Program-made: the position numbers and the translations under genes
The notes under the pieces: model-generated
The model's database searches: none
Seen by the model: only the letters and a program-made list of their open reading frames with translations
What the model was told of the DNA's origin: nothing
Shown: one piece after another, positions 53,762-61,623 of the stretch
Numbering within the stretch: position 1 is the first letter of the stretch
Layout: each line of letters begins with the position of its first letter
Source: Streptomyces sp. NBC_01264
GTDB taxonomy: Bacteria; Actinomycetota; Actinomycetes; Streptomycetales; Streptomycetaceae
Direction of reading: 5' to 3'
Assembly (NCBI RefSeq): GCF_026340675.1
Contig: NZ_JAPEOX010000001.1
Location: 2,170,001-2,234,000 of the forward strand
Length of the DNA stretch: 64,000 nt

Positions 53762-55426
53762 TCAGATTTGTATGTCCACGAGGAACGGCCCGGGGTGGGC
53801 GAGCATCCGGCCCACCGCGGCGATCGCCTCGTCGGGCTTCTCCACCCGCATCCCGCCCGCCCCGAGCGACCGGGCCAGAGCGGCGAAGTCGATCTCGGGG
53901 TGCGAGAGGTCGAAGGAACCCGGGAAACCGTGCTGCGGAATCTCCCGCTCCCGCCAGTACTGGGCGATGTTGTCGTCCAGCAGCCGGTACTTGCGGTTGT
54001 TGCAGACCACGAACTTGGCGTCGATGCCGTGCCGGGCCGCGGTCCACAGCGCCTGGTAGGTGTACATCGAGCCGCCGTCGCCCGCGAAGCCGACGACGAG
54101 CCGCTCCGGCCGGGCCAGCTTCACGCCGACCGCGCCCGGGAAGCCCACGCCCAGCGATCCGCCCCGGGTGAGGTGGTAGTCGCCCGGCCGCTCCGGCGGC
54201 AGGTACCGGGTGACCAGCGGAGAGGTGGTCAGCGCCTCGTCGAAGACGATCAGGTCCCCGCCGGTGCGCTCGGCCAGCGTCCGCAGGAAGACCGCCATCG
54301 GCGAACCGGCTGCCTCTTCGGAGCCCTTGGCCTCCCGCTCGGCCTGGTCCGCCCGCACCCGCTCCCGGGTCCGCGCGTCCAGCCGCCCGGCCGCCGCCGC
54401 CCGCTGCGCGGGGGTGAGCACGTGGTCCAGTACGCCGGCCAGCGCGCGCAGCGCCTGCCGGGGATCGGCGGCGAGCCCGAGGTCCACCGGGTGGTTCTTG
54501 GCGATCTCGTAGGCGTTCAGGTCGATGTGCACGACCCGCGCGCCGGCCCGGAAGGGGCTCTCCAGCTCCGGGAACACCTCGGGGAAGACGTAGGTGCCGA
54601 CGATCAGCACCCCGTCCGCGTTGCCGATCAGCTCCTTGCTGTGCGGGCCGAACATGTGGCCGGTCTGACCGCGGCGCAGCGGGTGCGAGGCCGCGATGTT
54701 CACCTCCGAGGAGTCGACCTCGTACACGTCGGCGCCCAGCAGCTCGGCGACGGCGACGAGTTCGCGCTGCGCCCCGGAGAGGGAGACCCCGTCCCCGACG
54801 AGGACGACCGGCCGCTCGGCGGAGGCCAGCAGCTCGGCCGCCCGCCCCACCGAGGCGGGCGAGGGCGCCACGTCCGTGAGGGGCACCGTGGCGGGCAGCA
54901 CGAGCTCGGAGTTGAGCTCGTCCAGCACGTCCATCGGCAGCGCCACGAACACCGGGCCGCGCGGCGGGGTCAGGGCGATCTTCACCGCCCGGCGGATCGT
55001 GCGGAGCACGGAGTGCCGGTCGGTGACCCGGGTCGCGTACTTGGTCACCGGCTTCGCCATCGCCACCAGGTCGGACGCCATCTGCGCGTCCATGGCGTCG
55101 TAGCGCACCCCGGCGTCACCGGCGACCACGACGAGCGGGGTGTGGCCGCGCAGCGACTGGTAGAGCATGCCGATGCCGTTGCCCAGCCCCACCCCGGAGT
55201 GGAGCTGGAGCAGCGCCGCCCCGCCGGTGGCCCGGGCGTAGCCGTCGGCGATGCCGGCGGCCACCGTCTCCTGGAGGGCGAGGACGTAGTGGAAGTCCTC
55301 CGCCGCGTCGACCGCGTCGAGGAATCCCTGTTCCACCGTCCCCGGATTTCCGAACATGACGTTCAGGCCGTCGGCCTTGAACTGGTCGATCAGCCTTTCC
55401 CGTCCGGGAGTGGCTCCAGAACTCAT
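53762..55426 (-). CDS. ThDP-dependent decarboxylase/carboligase
   Basis: A 554-residue enzyme of the acetolactate synthase/benzoylformate decarboxylase family. Catalytic Glu E53 in LALQETVAAG, central domain (about 195-330), and the thiamine motif GDGGSMYTYQALW ending in NN (about 455-482). RGPVFVALPMDVLDE is shared with benzoylformate decarboxylase-like proteins. It probably splits or joins a 2-keto acid or an aldehyde. Second gene of the operon, 46 bp after the first DJ-1 gene. Confidence 0.88.
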   Translation of the reverse strand: MSSGATPGRERLIDQFKADGLNVMFGNPGTVEQGFLDAVDAAEDFHYVLALQETVAAGIADGYARATGGAALLQLHSGVGLGNGIGMLYQSLRGHTPLVVVAGDAGVRYDAMDAQMASDLVAMAKPVTKYATRVTDRHSVLRTIRRAVKIALTPPRGPVFVALPMDVLDELNSELVLPATVPLTDVAPSPASVGRAAELLASAERPVVLVGDGVSLSGAQRELVAVAELLGADVYEVDSSEVNIAASHPLRRGQTGHMFGPHSKELIGNADGVLIVGTYVFPEVFPELESPFRAGARVVHIDLNAYEIAKNHPVDLGLAADPRQALRALAGVLDHVLTPAQRAAAAGRLDARTRERVRADQAEREAKGSEEAAGSPMAVFLRTLAERTGGDLIVFDEALTTSPLVTRYLPPERPGDYHLTRGGSLGVGFPGAVGVKLARPERLVVGFAGDGGSMYTYQALWTAARHGIDAKFVVCNNRKYRLLDDNIAQYWREREIPQHGFPGSFDLSHPEIDFAALARSLGAGGMRVEKPDEAIAAVGRMLAHPGPFLVDIQI

Positions 55427-55472
55427 CGAACTCCCCCTCCTTTGCGTACCGTCGTGCCGGAGTTGCCGCCAA

Positions 55473-56297
55473 TTACCAGCCGTACCGGGTGAGACCGTTC
55501 TCCAGGACTTCCACGATCTTCTGCCCCGTGAGATAGGAATCCGGGGTCGAACGACCGGTCACGAAGGGGAAGTCGACGATCACCGAAAGGGGATGGCCGA
55601 AATTCCCGTGGTACGCGCCGCGCGGCCCGGTGGCATCGCGCAGGATGTACTCCAGCGGATACGGCGGCGGCCCCATGTTGAAATCGGTACCGAGGAATCC
55701 GGTGCCGTCCTTGTAGTCGTACTCCTTGCAGTGGCCGGTCACGTGCTTGCCCCAGATGATGCTGCGGCGGTCGCCCCAGTCCCGGGCGAAGGCCAGGCAG
55801 GCGACGCCGTAGCACTCGGCGGCGACGACCTTGCCCGCGTTCTTGAAGGCGAGGATCAGGGCGTGCACGCGCTCGTTGTTGGCGAGGTCGACGATCGGAC
55901 CGCTGCCGCCCACGATGAGCACCGCGTCGAAGCCGGCGATGTCGGCCTGCAGCTTGTCCAGATCGCGGTGGTACTGCTCCAGCTTGGGCAGATAGGCCGA
56001 GTCGCTCGTGTACGGGCGCTCGGGGGCCCACGCTTCGATGTCGAGGGGGGAGTCGAGCCGGCTCGACTGCTCGAACTCCCGGCCCAGCCGGGCGTTCTCC
56101 TCGGTGGTGACCGAGCGTCCCAGCGGAGGATCGATGTAGTTCGCGTCGAGGCTCGGCGGGAGAGCGTGGGCACGCTTTCCGGTCGGCGTGGCGAATACGA
56201 CTTCATAGCCCTTCTCGTCGAACTGGGATACGGGGCCGATCAGTTCCTCGGCCCAGTAACCGTGTTCGGAGACAATGACCAGAATCTTTCTGCTCAC
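55473..56297 (-). CDS. DJ-1/PfpI-family protein A, first gene of the operon
   Basis: A 274-residue DJ-1-type protein: ILVIVSEHGYWAEELIGPVSQF at the start (acidic E18/E19), nucleophile C162 in VAAECYGVACLAF, VLIVGGSGPIVDL, and VIVDFPFVTGRST near the end. GTG at 56297 with GGAGGA 5 nt upstream. It is the promoter-proximal gene of the large minus-strand run and lies below a candidate promoter and repeat-rich region. Confidence 0.87.
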   Translation of the reverse strand: MSRKILVIVSEHGYWAEELIGPVSQFDEKGYEVVFATPTGKRAHALPPSLDANYIDPPLGRSVTTEENARLGREFEQSSRLDSPLDIEAWAPERPYTSDSAYLPKLEQYHRDLDKLQADIAGFDAVLIVGGSGPIVDLANNERVHALILAFKNAGKVVAAECYGVACLAFARDWGDRRSIIWGKHVTGHCKEYDYKDGTGFLGTDFNMGPPPYPLEYILRDATGPRGAYHGNFGHPLSVIVDFPFVTGRSTPDSYLTGQKIVEVLENGLTRYGW

Positions 56298-56337
56298 GGA
56301 TTCCTCCAGGCGCCGCCTGTTGTCGTTGGCGTCCCCC

Positions 56338-56366
56338 ACACTGGCCGCGCCCGGGGTTCCCGTCAA
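56338..56366 (-). promoter_or_regulatory. Candidate promoter of the 24-gene operon
   Basis: On the minus strand TTGACG (complement of 56361-56366), 17 bp and CAGTGT (complement of 56338-56343). Transcription would start about 35 nt upstream of the first gene. The repeats at 56380-56472 lie just upstream, where an activator would bind. By eye. Confidence 0.45.
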
Positions 56367-56379
56367 AGCGCTGGTGTGC

Positions 56380-56472
56380 GACTTCGTGAGGTAGTCGCCC
56401 AGGTCATGGGGGCACCTCAGGAAGTCGTCCGGCGAGGTCATGAAGTAGCTTCAGGACTACCTGACTTCGTCC
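56380..56472. repeat. Direct and inverted repeats upstream of the operon promoter
   Basis: AGGTCATG followed 8 nt later by TCAGGA occurs at 56401 and again at 56435, period 34 bp. GACTTCGTGAGG (56380-56391) and CCTCAGGAAGTC (56416-56427) form an inverted repeat with one mismatch, and GACTTCGTC recurs at 56463. This looks like a multi-site operator. Confidence 0.5.
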
Positions 56473-56522
56473 GAATCACTGAACCGTCGCCGGGGCCCCG
56501 TCTTATGGTCTGGACGCGCCGG

Positions 56523-56552
56523 AATCACGGGCGCGCTGCAATCACGGGCGCG
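56523..56552 (+). repeat. 13-bp direct repeat before the UBP gene
   Basis: AATCACGGGCGCG occurs at 56523-56535 and 56540-56552, spaced 17 bp start to start, 40 nt before the UBP zinc finger gene. Possible operator for that gene. Confidence 0.45.
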
Positions 56553-56592
56553 ATGCGCGAGAGCGCGGGAGCGCGAGAGAGGGACGGGGACG

Positions 56593-56865
56593 ATGACGAT
56601 GGACCTGTTGTGCACCCACATCGAGTCGATACGTCCGGTGAAACCCGGCACCGAGGGCTGCGAGGAGTGCCTCGTCTCCGGTGACGCCTGGGTGCACCTG
56701 CGGATGTGCCTCAGCTGCGGACACGTCGGCTGCTGCGATTCCTCGAAGAACCGTCACGCCACCCGGCACTACGGGACCACCGGCCACCCCATCGCCGCCT
56801 CCCACGAGCCCGGCGAGGACTGGGCCTGGTGCTACGCCGACAAGCTGATGCTGGACCCGGCGTGA
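56593..56865 (+). CDS. UBP-type zinc finger protein
   Basis: A 90-residue stand-alone ZnF-UBP domain. Cys/His ligands are visible in LLCTHIESI, GCEECLVSG, MCLSCGHVGCC, NRHATRHYG and HPIAASH. In eukaryotes the fold binds ubiquitin tails; bacteria lack ubiquitin, and the partner here is unknown. Its stop overlaps the next gene's GTG (GTGA), linking it to the redox response-regulator fusion, an arrangement common in actinomycetes. Confidence 0.9.
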   Translation: MTMDLLCTHIESIRPVKPGTEGCEECLVSGDAWVHLRMCLSCGHVGCCDSSKNRHATRHYGTTGHPIAASHEPGEDWAWCYADKLMLDPA

Positions 56866-58619
56866 GCGCGGCCCCGGAGAGCGCCGGCACCGCGCCCACG
56901 GGCACCGCCGCCACGAGCACCCCCGCCGCGAGCGCCGAAGCCGCGGCGCGCGCGGAGAACCGCAAGCCCGTCATCCTGGCCGTGGACGACGACCCGCAGG
57001 TGCTGCGCGCCGTCCGCCGCGACCTGCGCAGCGCGTACGGCGACCGCTACCGGGTGCTCGGCGCCTCCTCGGCCGCCGACGCGCTCAAGATCCTGGACTC
57101 CCTCGACGAGCGCGGCCACGACCCGGCGCTCTTCCTCGTCGACCAGCGGATGCCGGACGTCACCGGGGTCGAGTTCCTGCTGGAGGCCGTCAGCCGCTTC
57201 CCCGACGCCCGCCGCGTGCTGCTCACCGCGTACGCCGAGACGGACGCGGCGATCACCGCCATCAACCGGGTCCGTCTGGACTACTACCTGCTCAAGCCCT
57301 GGGACCCCCCGCACGAGCGGCTCTTCCCGGTGCTGGACGACCTGCTCTCCGACTGGCTCGCCACCTACCGCCCGGCGTACGACGGGATCATCGTCGCGGG
57401 CCACCTGGTCTCCCCCGGCACCCACGCCGTCCGGGACTTCTTCACCCGCAACGGCCAGCCCTTCCGCTTCCTCAACGTGGAGCGCGACCCCGAGGCGCTG
57501 ACCGTGATCGCCGCCGCCCAGCCCGACGCCGCCCTGCCCCTGGTCCGCTTCCCGGACGGCTCGGTGGTCTCCGCGCCGACGGACACCCAGCTCGCCCAGC
57601 GCCTGGGCCTGGCCACCACCGCCTCGCGCCCGCACTACGAGTGCGTCATCGTCGGCGCGGGCCCGGCGGGCCTCGCGGCCGGGGTGTACTCGGCCTCCGA
57701 GGGCCTGTCGACACTCATGCTGGACTCCCGCGCCCCGGGCGGCCAGGCCGGCACCTCCAGCCTGATCGAGAACTACCTCGGCTTCCCCTCGGGCCTCTCG
57801 GGCGGCGACCTGACCCGCCGCGCCACCATCCAGGCCTCCCGCTTCGGCGCCGAGATCCTGCACCCGGTGGAGGTGACCTCGCTGACCCGCGACGACCCGG
57901 CGAAGATCCTGACCCTGGCCGACGGTACGGAGATCAGCGCCGAGACGGTGCTCCTGGCGACCGGGGTCGCCTACAACCGCCTGGACGCCCCCGGCGCCGA
58001 CCGCTTCGAGGGCGCCGGGCTCTACTACGGCGCGGCGACCACGGAGAGCTCGGCGTGCATCTCGCAGCACGTGTTCATCGTGGGCGGGGCCAACTCGGCC
58101 GGCCAGGCGGCCGTGCACTTCGCCAAGTACGCCGCCCGGGTCACGATCCTGGTCCGCGCGGCCTCGCTCGACGACAGCATGTCCCGCTACCTGATCGACG
58201 AGATCGACCGGACCCCCAACATCGAGGTGCGGGTGCACACGACGGTCGTCCGCCTGCACGGCGAGGACCACCTCGAACGCCTGACCCTGCACGACTCCGG
58301 GACCGGCGAGGACAAGGAGGTCCCGGCCCGCTTCATGTTCACCTTCATCGGCGCCCGCCCGCACACGCAGTGGCTGGCCGGGGTGGTGGAGCGGGACGAG
58401 TACGGCTTCCTCCTCACCGGCTCGGACCTGATCTCCAACGGCGGCGAGCTCCCGGCGGAATGGAGCCTGGAGCGCGCCCCGTACCCGCTGGAGACCAGCG
58501 TCCCCGGGGTCTTCGCGGCGGGGGACGTACGGGCCCACTCGGTCAAACGCGTCGCCTCGGGCGTGGGCGAGGGAGCCATGGCGGTCTCCCTGATCCACCG
58601 CTACCGGTCGATGGGCTGA
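56862..58619 (+). CDS. Response regulator/thioredoxin-reductase-like fusion
   Basis: A 585-residue fusion: Ala-rich N-terminus, receiver domain (about 38-160, acidic VDDD, phosphoacceptor D in LFLVDQRMPDVTG, LLKPWDPP), a thioredoxin-like linker domain (about 175-250), then a FAD/NAD(P) module (VIVGAGPAGLAAGVY, LLATGVAYNRL, VFIVGGANSAGQAAV, VFAAGDVRAHSVKRVASGVGEG). The redox-active CxxC of thioredoxin reductases is missing: the segment reads ESSACISQ with one Cys (about 396), so disulfide reduction is unlikely. The probable kinase partner is at 32939. GTG start overlaps the UBP gene. Confidence 0.86.
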   Translation: MSAAPESAGTAPTGTAATSTPAASAEAAARAENRKPVILAVDDDPQVLRAVRRDLRSAYGDRYRVLGASSAADALKILDSLDERGHDPALFLVDQRMPDVTGVEFLLEAVSRFPDARRVLLTAYAETDAAITAINRVRLDYYLLKPWDPPHERLFPVLDDLLSDWLATYRPAYDGIIVAGHLVSPGTHAVRDFFTRNGQPFRFLNVERDPEALTVIAAAQPDAALPLVRFPDGSVVSAPTDTQLAQRLGLATTASRPHYECVIVGAGPAGLAAGVYSASEGLSTLMLDSRAPGGQAGTSSLIENYLGFPSGLSGGDLTRRATIQASRFGAEILHPVEVTSLTRDDPAKILTLADGTEISAETVLLATGVAYNRLDAPGADRFEGAGLYYGAATTESSACISQHVFIVGGANSAGQAAVHFAKYAARVTILVRAASLDDSMSRYLIDEIDRTPNIEVRVHTTVVRLHGEDHLERLTLHDSGTGEDKEVPARFMFTFIGARPHTQWLAGVVERDEYGFLLTGSDLISNGGELPAEWSLERAPYPLETSVPGVFAAGDVRAHSVKRVASGVGEGAMAVSLIHRYRSMG

Positions 58620-58689
58620 GAGCGAACATCGCGCCGACCCGCGCCGATCCACTTGCGATCAAGGGCGGGCCGGACGCACCGTTGATTAC

Positions 58690-59187
58690 ATGATTACAAC
58701 CGAGCAGAACGAACAGCTCCGCACCTGGTTCGCCGAGCACCTGCCGGTGGACGTCTACACCTCGCTCCTCTCGGTCACGGTCGACCGGGAGGAGATCACC
58801 GTCGTCGGCGCGATCCCCGAGACGGAGACGGTCGCGGCCTTCCGCGAGCGCACCCGCGAACAGCGCATGGAAGTCGCCCGGGACGCGGAGGAGCTCTACC
58901 GCCGCAAGGTGTCCTGGGCCGCGCAGTCGGGCGAGGACCTGACCCTCTTCACACACCTCGCGGTCCCCGTCATGACCCGCTTGCGCCAGCCCGAACGCCA
59001 GGTCCTCGACACCCTGGTCGCGGGCGGCGTCGCCCGCAGCCGCGCCGACGCCCTGGCCTGGTGCGTCCGCCTGGTCGGACGCAACACCGACACCTGGCTC
59101 ACGGACCTGCGCGAGTCCCTGGACCGGGTCCAGCAGGTCCGCGCCGAGGGTCCGGACCTCGCCGACTCCCAGAAGTCCGGGTCATAA
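58690..59187 (+). CDS. Conserved hypothetical helical protein
   Basis: A 165-residue protein; the first half has a small alpha/beta pattern (VTVDREEITVVGAIPE), the rest is helical (FRERTREQRMEVARDAEELYRR and VLDTLVAGGVARSRADALAWCVRLV, the latter resembling a ribbon-helix-helix-like dimer segment). I know similar actinobacterial proteins only as hypotheticals. It may follow the upstream redox unit (70-bp gap). Confidence 0.6.
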   Translation: MITTEQNEQLRTWFAEHLPVDVYTSLLSVTVDREEITVVGAIPETETVAAFRERTREQRMEVARDAEELYRRKVSWAAQSGEDLTLFTHLAVPVMTRLRQPERQVLDTLVAGGVARSRADALAWCVRLVGRNTDTWLTDLRESLDRVQQVRAEGPDLADSQKSGS

Positions 59188-59278
59188 CGGCGAAAGATCT
59201 CCCCGCGCCCGCAAGATCGCGCAAACCTGGCACGGACCACCGGCGATCAACGCCCGACCCCAGGGAGAGGCCCGCACC

Positions 59279-59608
59279 ATGACCACCACCGTCGAATACA
59301 TCCGCTACCGGATCGCATTGGACGACCAGCCGGCTTTCGAGGACGCGTACGTCAGGGCCTCCGAAGCCCTGGCCGCCTCGCCGGAGTGCATCGACTTCGA
59401 ACTGGCCCGCTGCGATGAAGAGCCCGAGCGCTACATCCTGCGCATCCGCTGGACCTCGATCGACGCCCACCTGAACGGATTCCGCAAGGGCGAGCACTTC
59501 CCCGCGTTCTTCAGCGCGATCCGCCCGTACGTCACGGCCATCGAGGAAATGCAGCACTACCTCGTCACCAAGGTGGCCGGCCCCGGAAAGGCTTCCACCC
59601 CGTCATGA
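59279..59608 (+). CDS. Antibiotic biosynthesis monooxygenase (ABM) domain protein
   Basis: A 109-residue ABM/dimeric ferredoxin-like fold protein: VEYIRYRIALDDQPAFEDAY, CIDFELARCDEEPERYILRIRWTS and FFSAIRPYVTAIEEMQHY. Members act as quinone or heme-linked monooxygenases. GGGAGAG precedes the ATG. It overlaps the downstream truncated hemoglobin gene by 4 nt (ATGA), an unfused version of the hemoglobin-ABM chimera known from Streptomyces avermitilis. Confidence 0.85.
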   Translation: MTTTVEYIRYRIALDDQPAFEDAYVRASEALAASPECIDFELARCDEEPERYILRIRWTSIDAHLNGFRKGEHFPAFFSAIRPYVTAIEEMQHYLVTKVAGPGKASTPS

Positions 59609-60105
59609 GCACCACACCCGACACCACCCCGGACACCAAGCCTCCGACGCCCACCATCTACGAGTGGATGGGCGGCGAGGAGGCGATGAACCGCCTCACG
59701 GACGTCTTCTACGCACACGCCCTGCGGGACGAGATCCTGGCCCCGGTCTTCGCCGGCATGGACTCCGAGCACCCCCAGCACGTGGCGGTCTGGCTGGCGG
59801 AGGTCTTCGGCGGCCCGAAGCAGTACACCGCGTCCCACGGCGGCCACCAGCACATGGCCACCAAACACCTGGGCCGCGGCATCACCGAACAGCAGCGCCG
59901 CCGCTGGGTGGACCTCCTGTCGGACACGGCCGACGAGGTGGGCCTGCCCACGGACCCCGAGTTCCGCGCGGTCTTCGCGTACTACATCGAGTGGGGCACC
60001 CGCATGGCCCTGATCTACTCGGGCCCCAACCCACCCCCGGTCGACGCGGCCGACATCCCGGTCTGGTCCTGGGGCCAGACCCCACCCTGGATCCCGAAGT
60101 CCTGA
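59605..60105 (+). CDS. Group II truncated hemoglobin (GlbO-like)
   Basis: A 166-residue globin: YEWMGGEEAMNRLTDVFYAHAL with Tyr B10, AVWLAEVFGGP, then HQHMATKHLGRGITEQQRRRW with proximal His and the Trp (G8) of the trHbO group. Bacterial trHbO proteins bind O2/NO and help detoxify reactive species. Unusual Thr/Pro-rich N-terminus of 15 residues and a tryptophan-rich C-terminal tail (VWSWGQTPPW). Translated with the ABM gene and followed by a hairpin. Confidence 0.92.
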   Translation: MSTTPDTTPDTKPPTPTIYEWMGGEEAMNRLTDVFYAHALRDEILAPVFAGMDSEHPQHVAVWLAEVFGGPKQYTASHGGHQHMATKHLGRGITEQQRRRWVDLLSDTADEVGLPTDPEFRAVFAYYIEWGTRMALIYSGPNPPPVDAADIPVWSWGQTPPWIPKS

Positions 60106-60112
60106 CCACACA

Positions 60113-60140
60113 CCCGGCGGAGCCCCTGGGCTCCGCCGGG
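60113..60140 (+). terminator. Perfect 12-bp hairpin after the hemoglobin gene
   Basis: CCCGGCGGAGCC (60113-60124) pairs with GGCTCCGCCGGG (60129-60140) around a 4-nt loop, 8 nt beyond the stop. Confidence 0.8.
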
Positions 60141-60204
60141 GCACGTTCAGCCCCGCCGCACCGTCCGACTCCGCCGTGCCCATCCGGCCCCGCCGGGGCA
60201 AATC

Positions 60205-60249
60205 CAGCCTCGCCGGCGTTTGAGGCGCGGGGTCCGGGGCGGAGCCCCG
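60205..60249. repeat. Dispersed Streptomyces repeat, copy 1
   Basis: 45-bp element beginning CAGCCTCGCCGGCGTTTGAG and ending GGGGCGGAGCCCCG; it can fold via GGGGC/GCCCC. Copy 2 at 60295-60339 is 43/45 identical and offset by exactly 90 bp. The head TTCAGCCCCGCCG also recurs at 60146, 60255 and 60293. Such sequences are common between Streptomyces genes. Confidence 0.75.
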
Positions 60250-60293
60250 AATCCTTCAGCCCCGCCGTGGCATCCGACCCGGCCCGGGCACAT

Positions 60294-60731
60294 TCAGCCC
60301 CGCCGGCGCTTGAGGCGCGGGGTCCGGGGCGGAGCCCCGGCAGCCGGCCCCGGGCCGGACTCGGCGAGCAGCACCGTCAACCCGGGCGCGTCACCCTCGC
60401 CCTCGGACTCGGCCCGCCAGAAATCGACGGCCTCCTCGAGGATCTCGCGCAGCGTCTCCCAGTCCGCGGACCGCGCCTCCGCATAGCCCCGCCAGGAGGT
60501 CACGACCAGCAGCCGCCCCGGCGCAGCCGGCAGCCACGACAGATCCCGCAGCGCATCGGCCAGCGCGTCCCAGTTCCCCCCGAAGTACTCGGGGACCGAC
60601 AACGCGGCCCCACACCTCCGCATCAGCTCCGCCTTGCTCCGTACGCCGTCCAGATCCAGCCGTACGGTCGCCCACCCGGCGGCCTCGGCCGCTTCGAGCG
60701 CGGGGGCCATGGGCCGCGGGTCCAAGGTCAT
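60294..60731 (-). CDS. Barstar-family RNase inhibitor
   Basis: A 145-residue barstar-like protein. The core (about 15-105) has DLDGVRSKAELMRRCG and VPEYFGGNWDALADALRDL, the inhibitor helix region, and VLLAESGP. It should bind and block the RNase encoded just upstream in the same operon (ATGA overlap). The last about 15 residues (PPRTPRLKRRRG) are encoded by dispersed repeat copy 2 and lie past the domain end, so they are probably accidental. Confidence 0.88.
   Translation of the reverse strand: MTLDPRPMAPALEAAEAAGWATVRLDLDGVRSKAELMRRCGAALSVPEYFGGNWDALADALRDLSWLPAAPGRLLVVTSWRGYAEARSADWETLREILEEAVDFWRAESEGEGDAPGLTVLLAESGPGPAAGAPPRTPRLKRRRG
60295..60339. repeat. Dispersed Streptomyces repeat, copy 2 (inside barstar 3' end)
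   Basis: Same 45-bp element as 60205-60249, two mismatches; its antisense strand supplies the barstar C-terminal codons and stop. Confidence 0.75.
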
Positions 60732-61213
60732 CGGAGAACCGCCTTGAAGGTCTCGTAGTGGTCGTCCGTGTAGAAGAACTCCCCGCCCCCACCGGTCACG
60801 ATGCGCCGGGCCCCACGGTCCCGCTCACCGGGCGTCTTCACGGTGAACTCGTGGTAGTAGCCGCGCTTCTTCTGCGGCAGGACCTTCTCGAAATTGCCGA
60901 AGACGGTCCCGTCCTGCCGGTACTGGTACGGCCCGCCCTTGTCGATCAGCGTCAGCACGTCCCGGGCCTGCTGCGGCAATGCCGAAGCCCGTACCGTCGC
61001 CATGCCCTTCGCCCATCCGGGCGTCGGCACGGCGGAACTCGCCGCCCCGCTCGGGGCAACGTCAACGCCGGAGCCGGCGCTCGCGCTCGTACTGGTGGCC
61101 GCGGCGGACGCGGGTTTCTTCCCGCTGCAACCCACCGCACCGACCAGCGCCGCGCAGAGGAACACGGCCCCCAGCAAACGCAGCAACGATCGGGGCACGT
61201 TCCGAAAGATCAT
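60728..61213 (-). CDS. Secreted/lipidated guanyl-preferring RNase (RNase Sa family)
   Basis: A 161-residue protein: signal peptide with lipobox-like VGAVGC (C29), Ser/Ala-rich linker, then an RNase N1/T1/Sa domain (about 78-161). Compared with RNase Sa, the guanine-binding E109 (NFEKVLP), catalytic E122 (YYHEFTV), R137 (ARRIVTG) and H152 (YTDDHYETF) are present. The disulfide cysteines of RNase Sa are absent. Lipid anchoring outside the cell with an intracellular inhibitor is inferred. Overlaps barstar by ATGA. Confidence 0.88.
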   Translation of the reverse strand: MIFRNVPRSLLRLLGAVFLCAALVGAVGCSGKKPASAAATSTSASAGSGVDVAPSGAASSAVPTPGWAKGMATVRASALPQQARDVLTLIDKGGPYQYRQDGTVFGNFEKVLPQKKRGYYHEFTVKTPGERDRGARRIVTGGGGEFFYTDDHYETFKAVLR

Positions 61214-61262
61214 GCACCGATCGTGCCAAATATCCGATTCTCCCGCGAATCGCGCGGTGTCT

Positions 61263-61487
61263 TCAGAGGGCGGACATCTTGGTGTACGGACTCAGGATGC
61301 GCTTACGGACCTCAGGCCCGAATTCGACGAGGACAGCGATCCCCTCCTCAACGGCGACGACACGGCCGAGGCCGTGCTCATCGTGAGAAACCCGGTCGCC
61401 GACGCTGAAGTGCCGGAGCGGCGCTTCCACGGGGGCCTTGAACGGGCTGGACGGCAGATGGCGGCGAGGTACTGCGGACTTTGTCAT
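61263..61487 (-). CDS. Small hypothetical with SH3/KOW-like motif
   Basis: A 74-residue protein. The second half, FSVGDRVSHDEHGLGRVV followed by VLVEFGPEVRKRI, has the VGDRVxHxxxGxGxV pattern of SH3-like barrels such as the UvrD/PcrA tail or CarD N-domain. ATG at 61487 chosen; no clear Shine-Dalgarno. Possibly an RNA polymerase- or nucleic-acid-binding protein; uncertain. Confidence 0.6.
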   Translation of the reverse strand: MTKSAVPRRHLPSSPFKAPVEAPLRHFSVGDRVSHDEHGLGRVVAVEEGIAVLVEFGPEVRKRILSPYTKMSAL

Positions 61488-61623
61488 TGCACCCAGTATG
61501 CGCCCAGCGGGCCGCTGAACGGTCCGCCGTTCGGATCTCAATTACGGCACCATCCGCATCGGCGAACCTCACGTGCCCGCGTTTGACCGGCATTCGTCCG
61601 GACAATCGGACCAATCCGAACAA

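Noticed and set aside
60294..61213. Toxin-antitoxin or polymorphic toxin system
   Set aside because: RNase has a plain lipoprotein-type export signal and no delivery domains; the simple secreted-RNase/barstar pair explains it.
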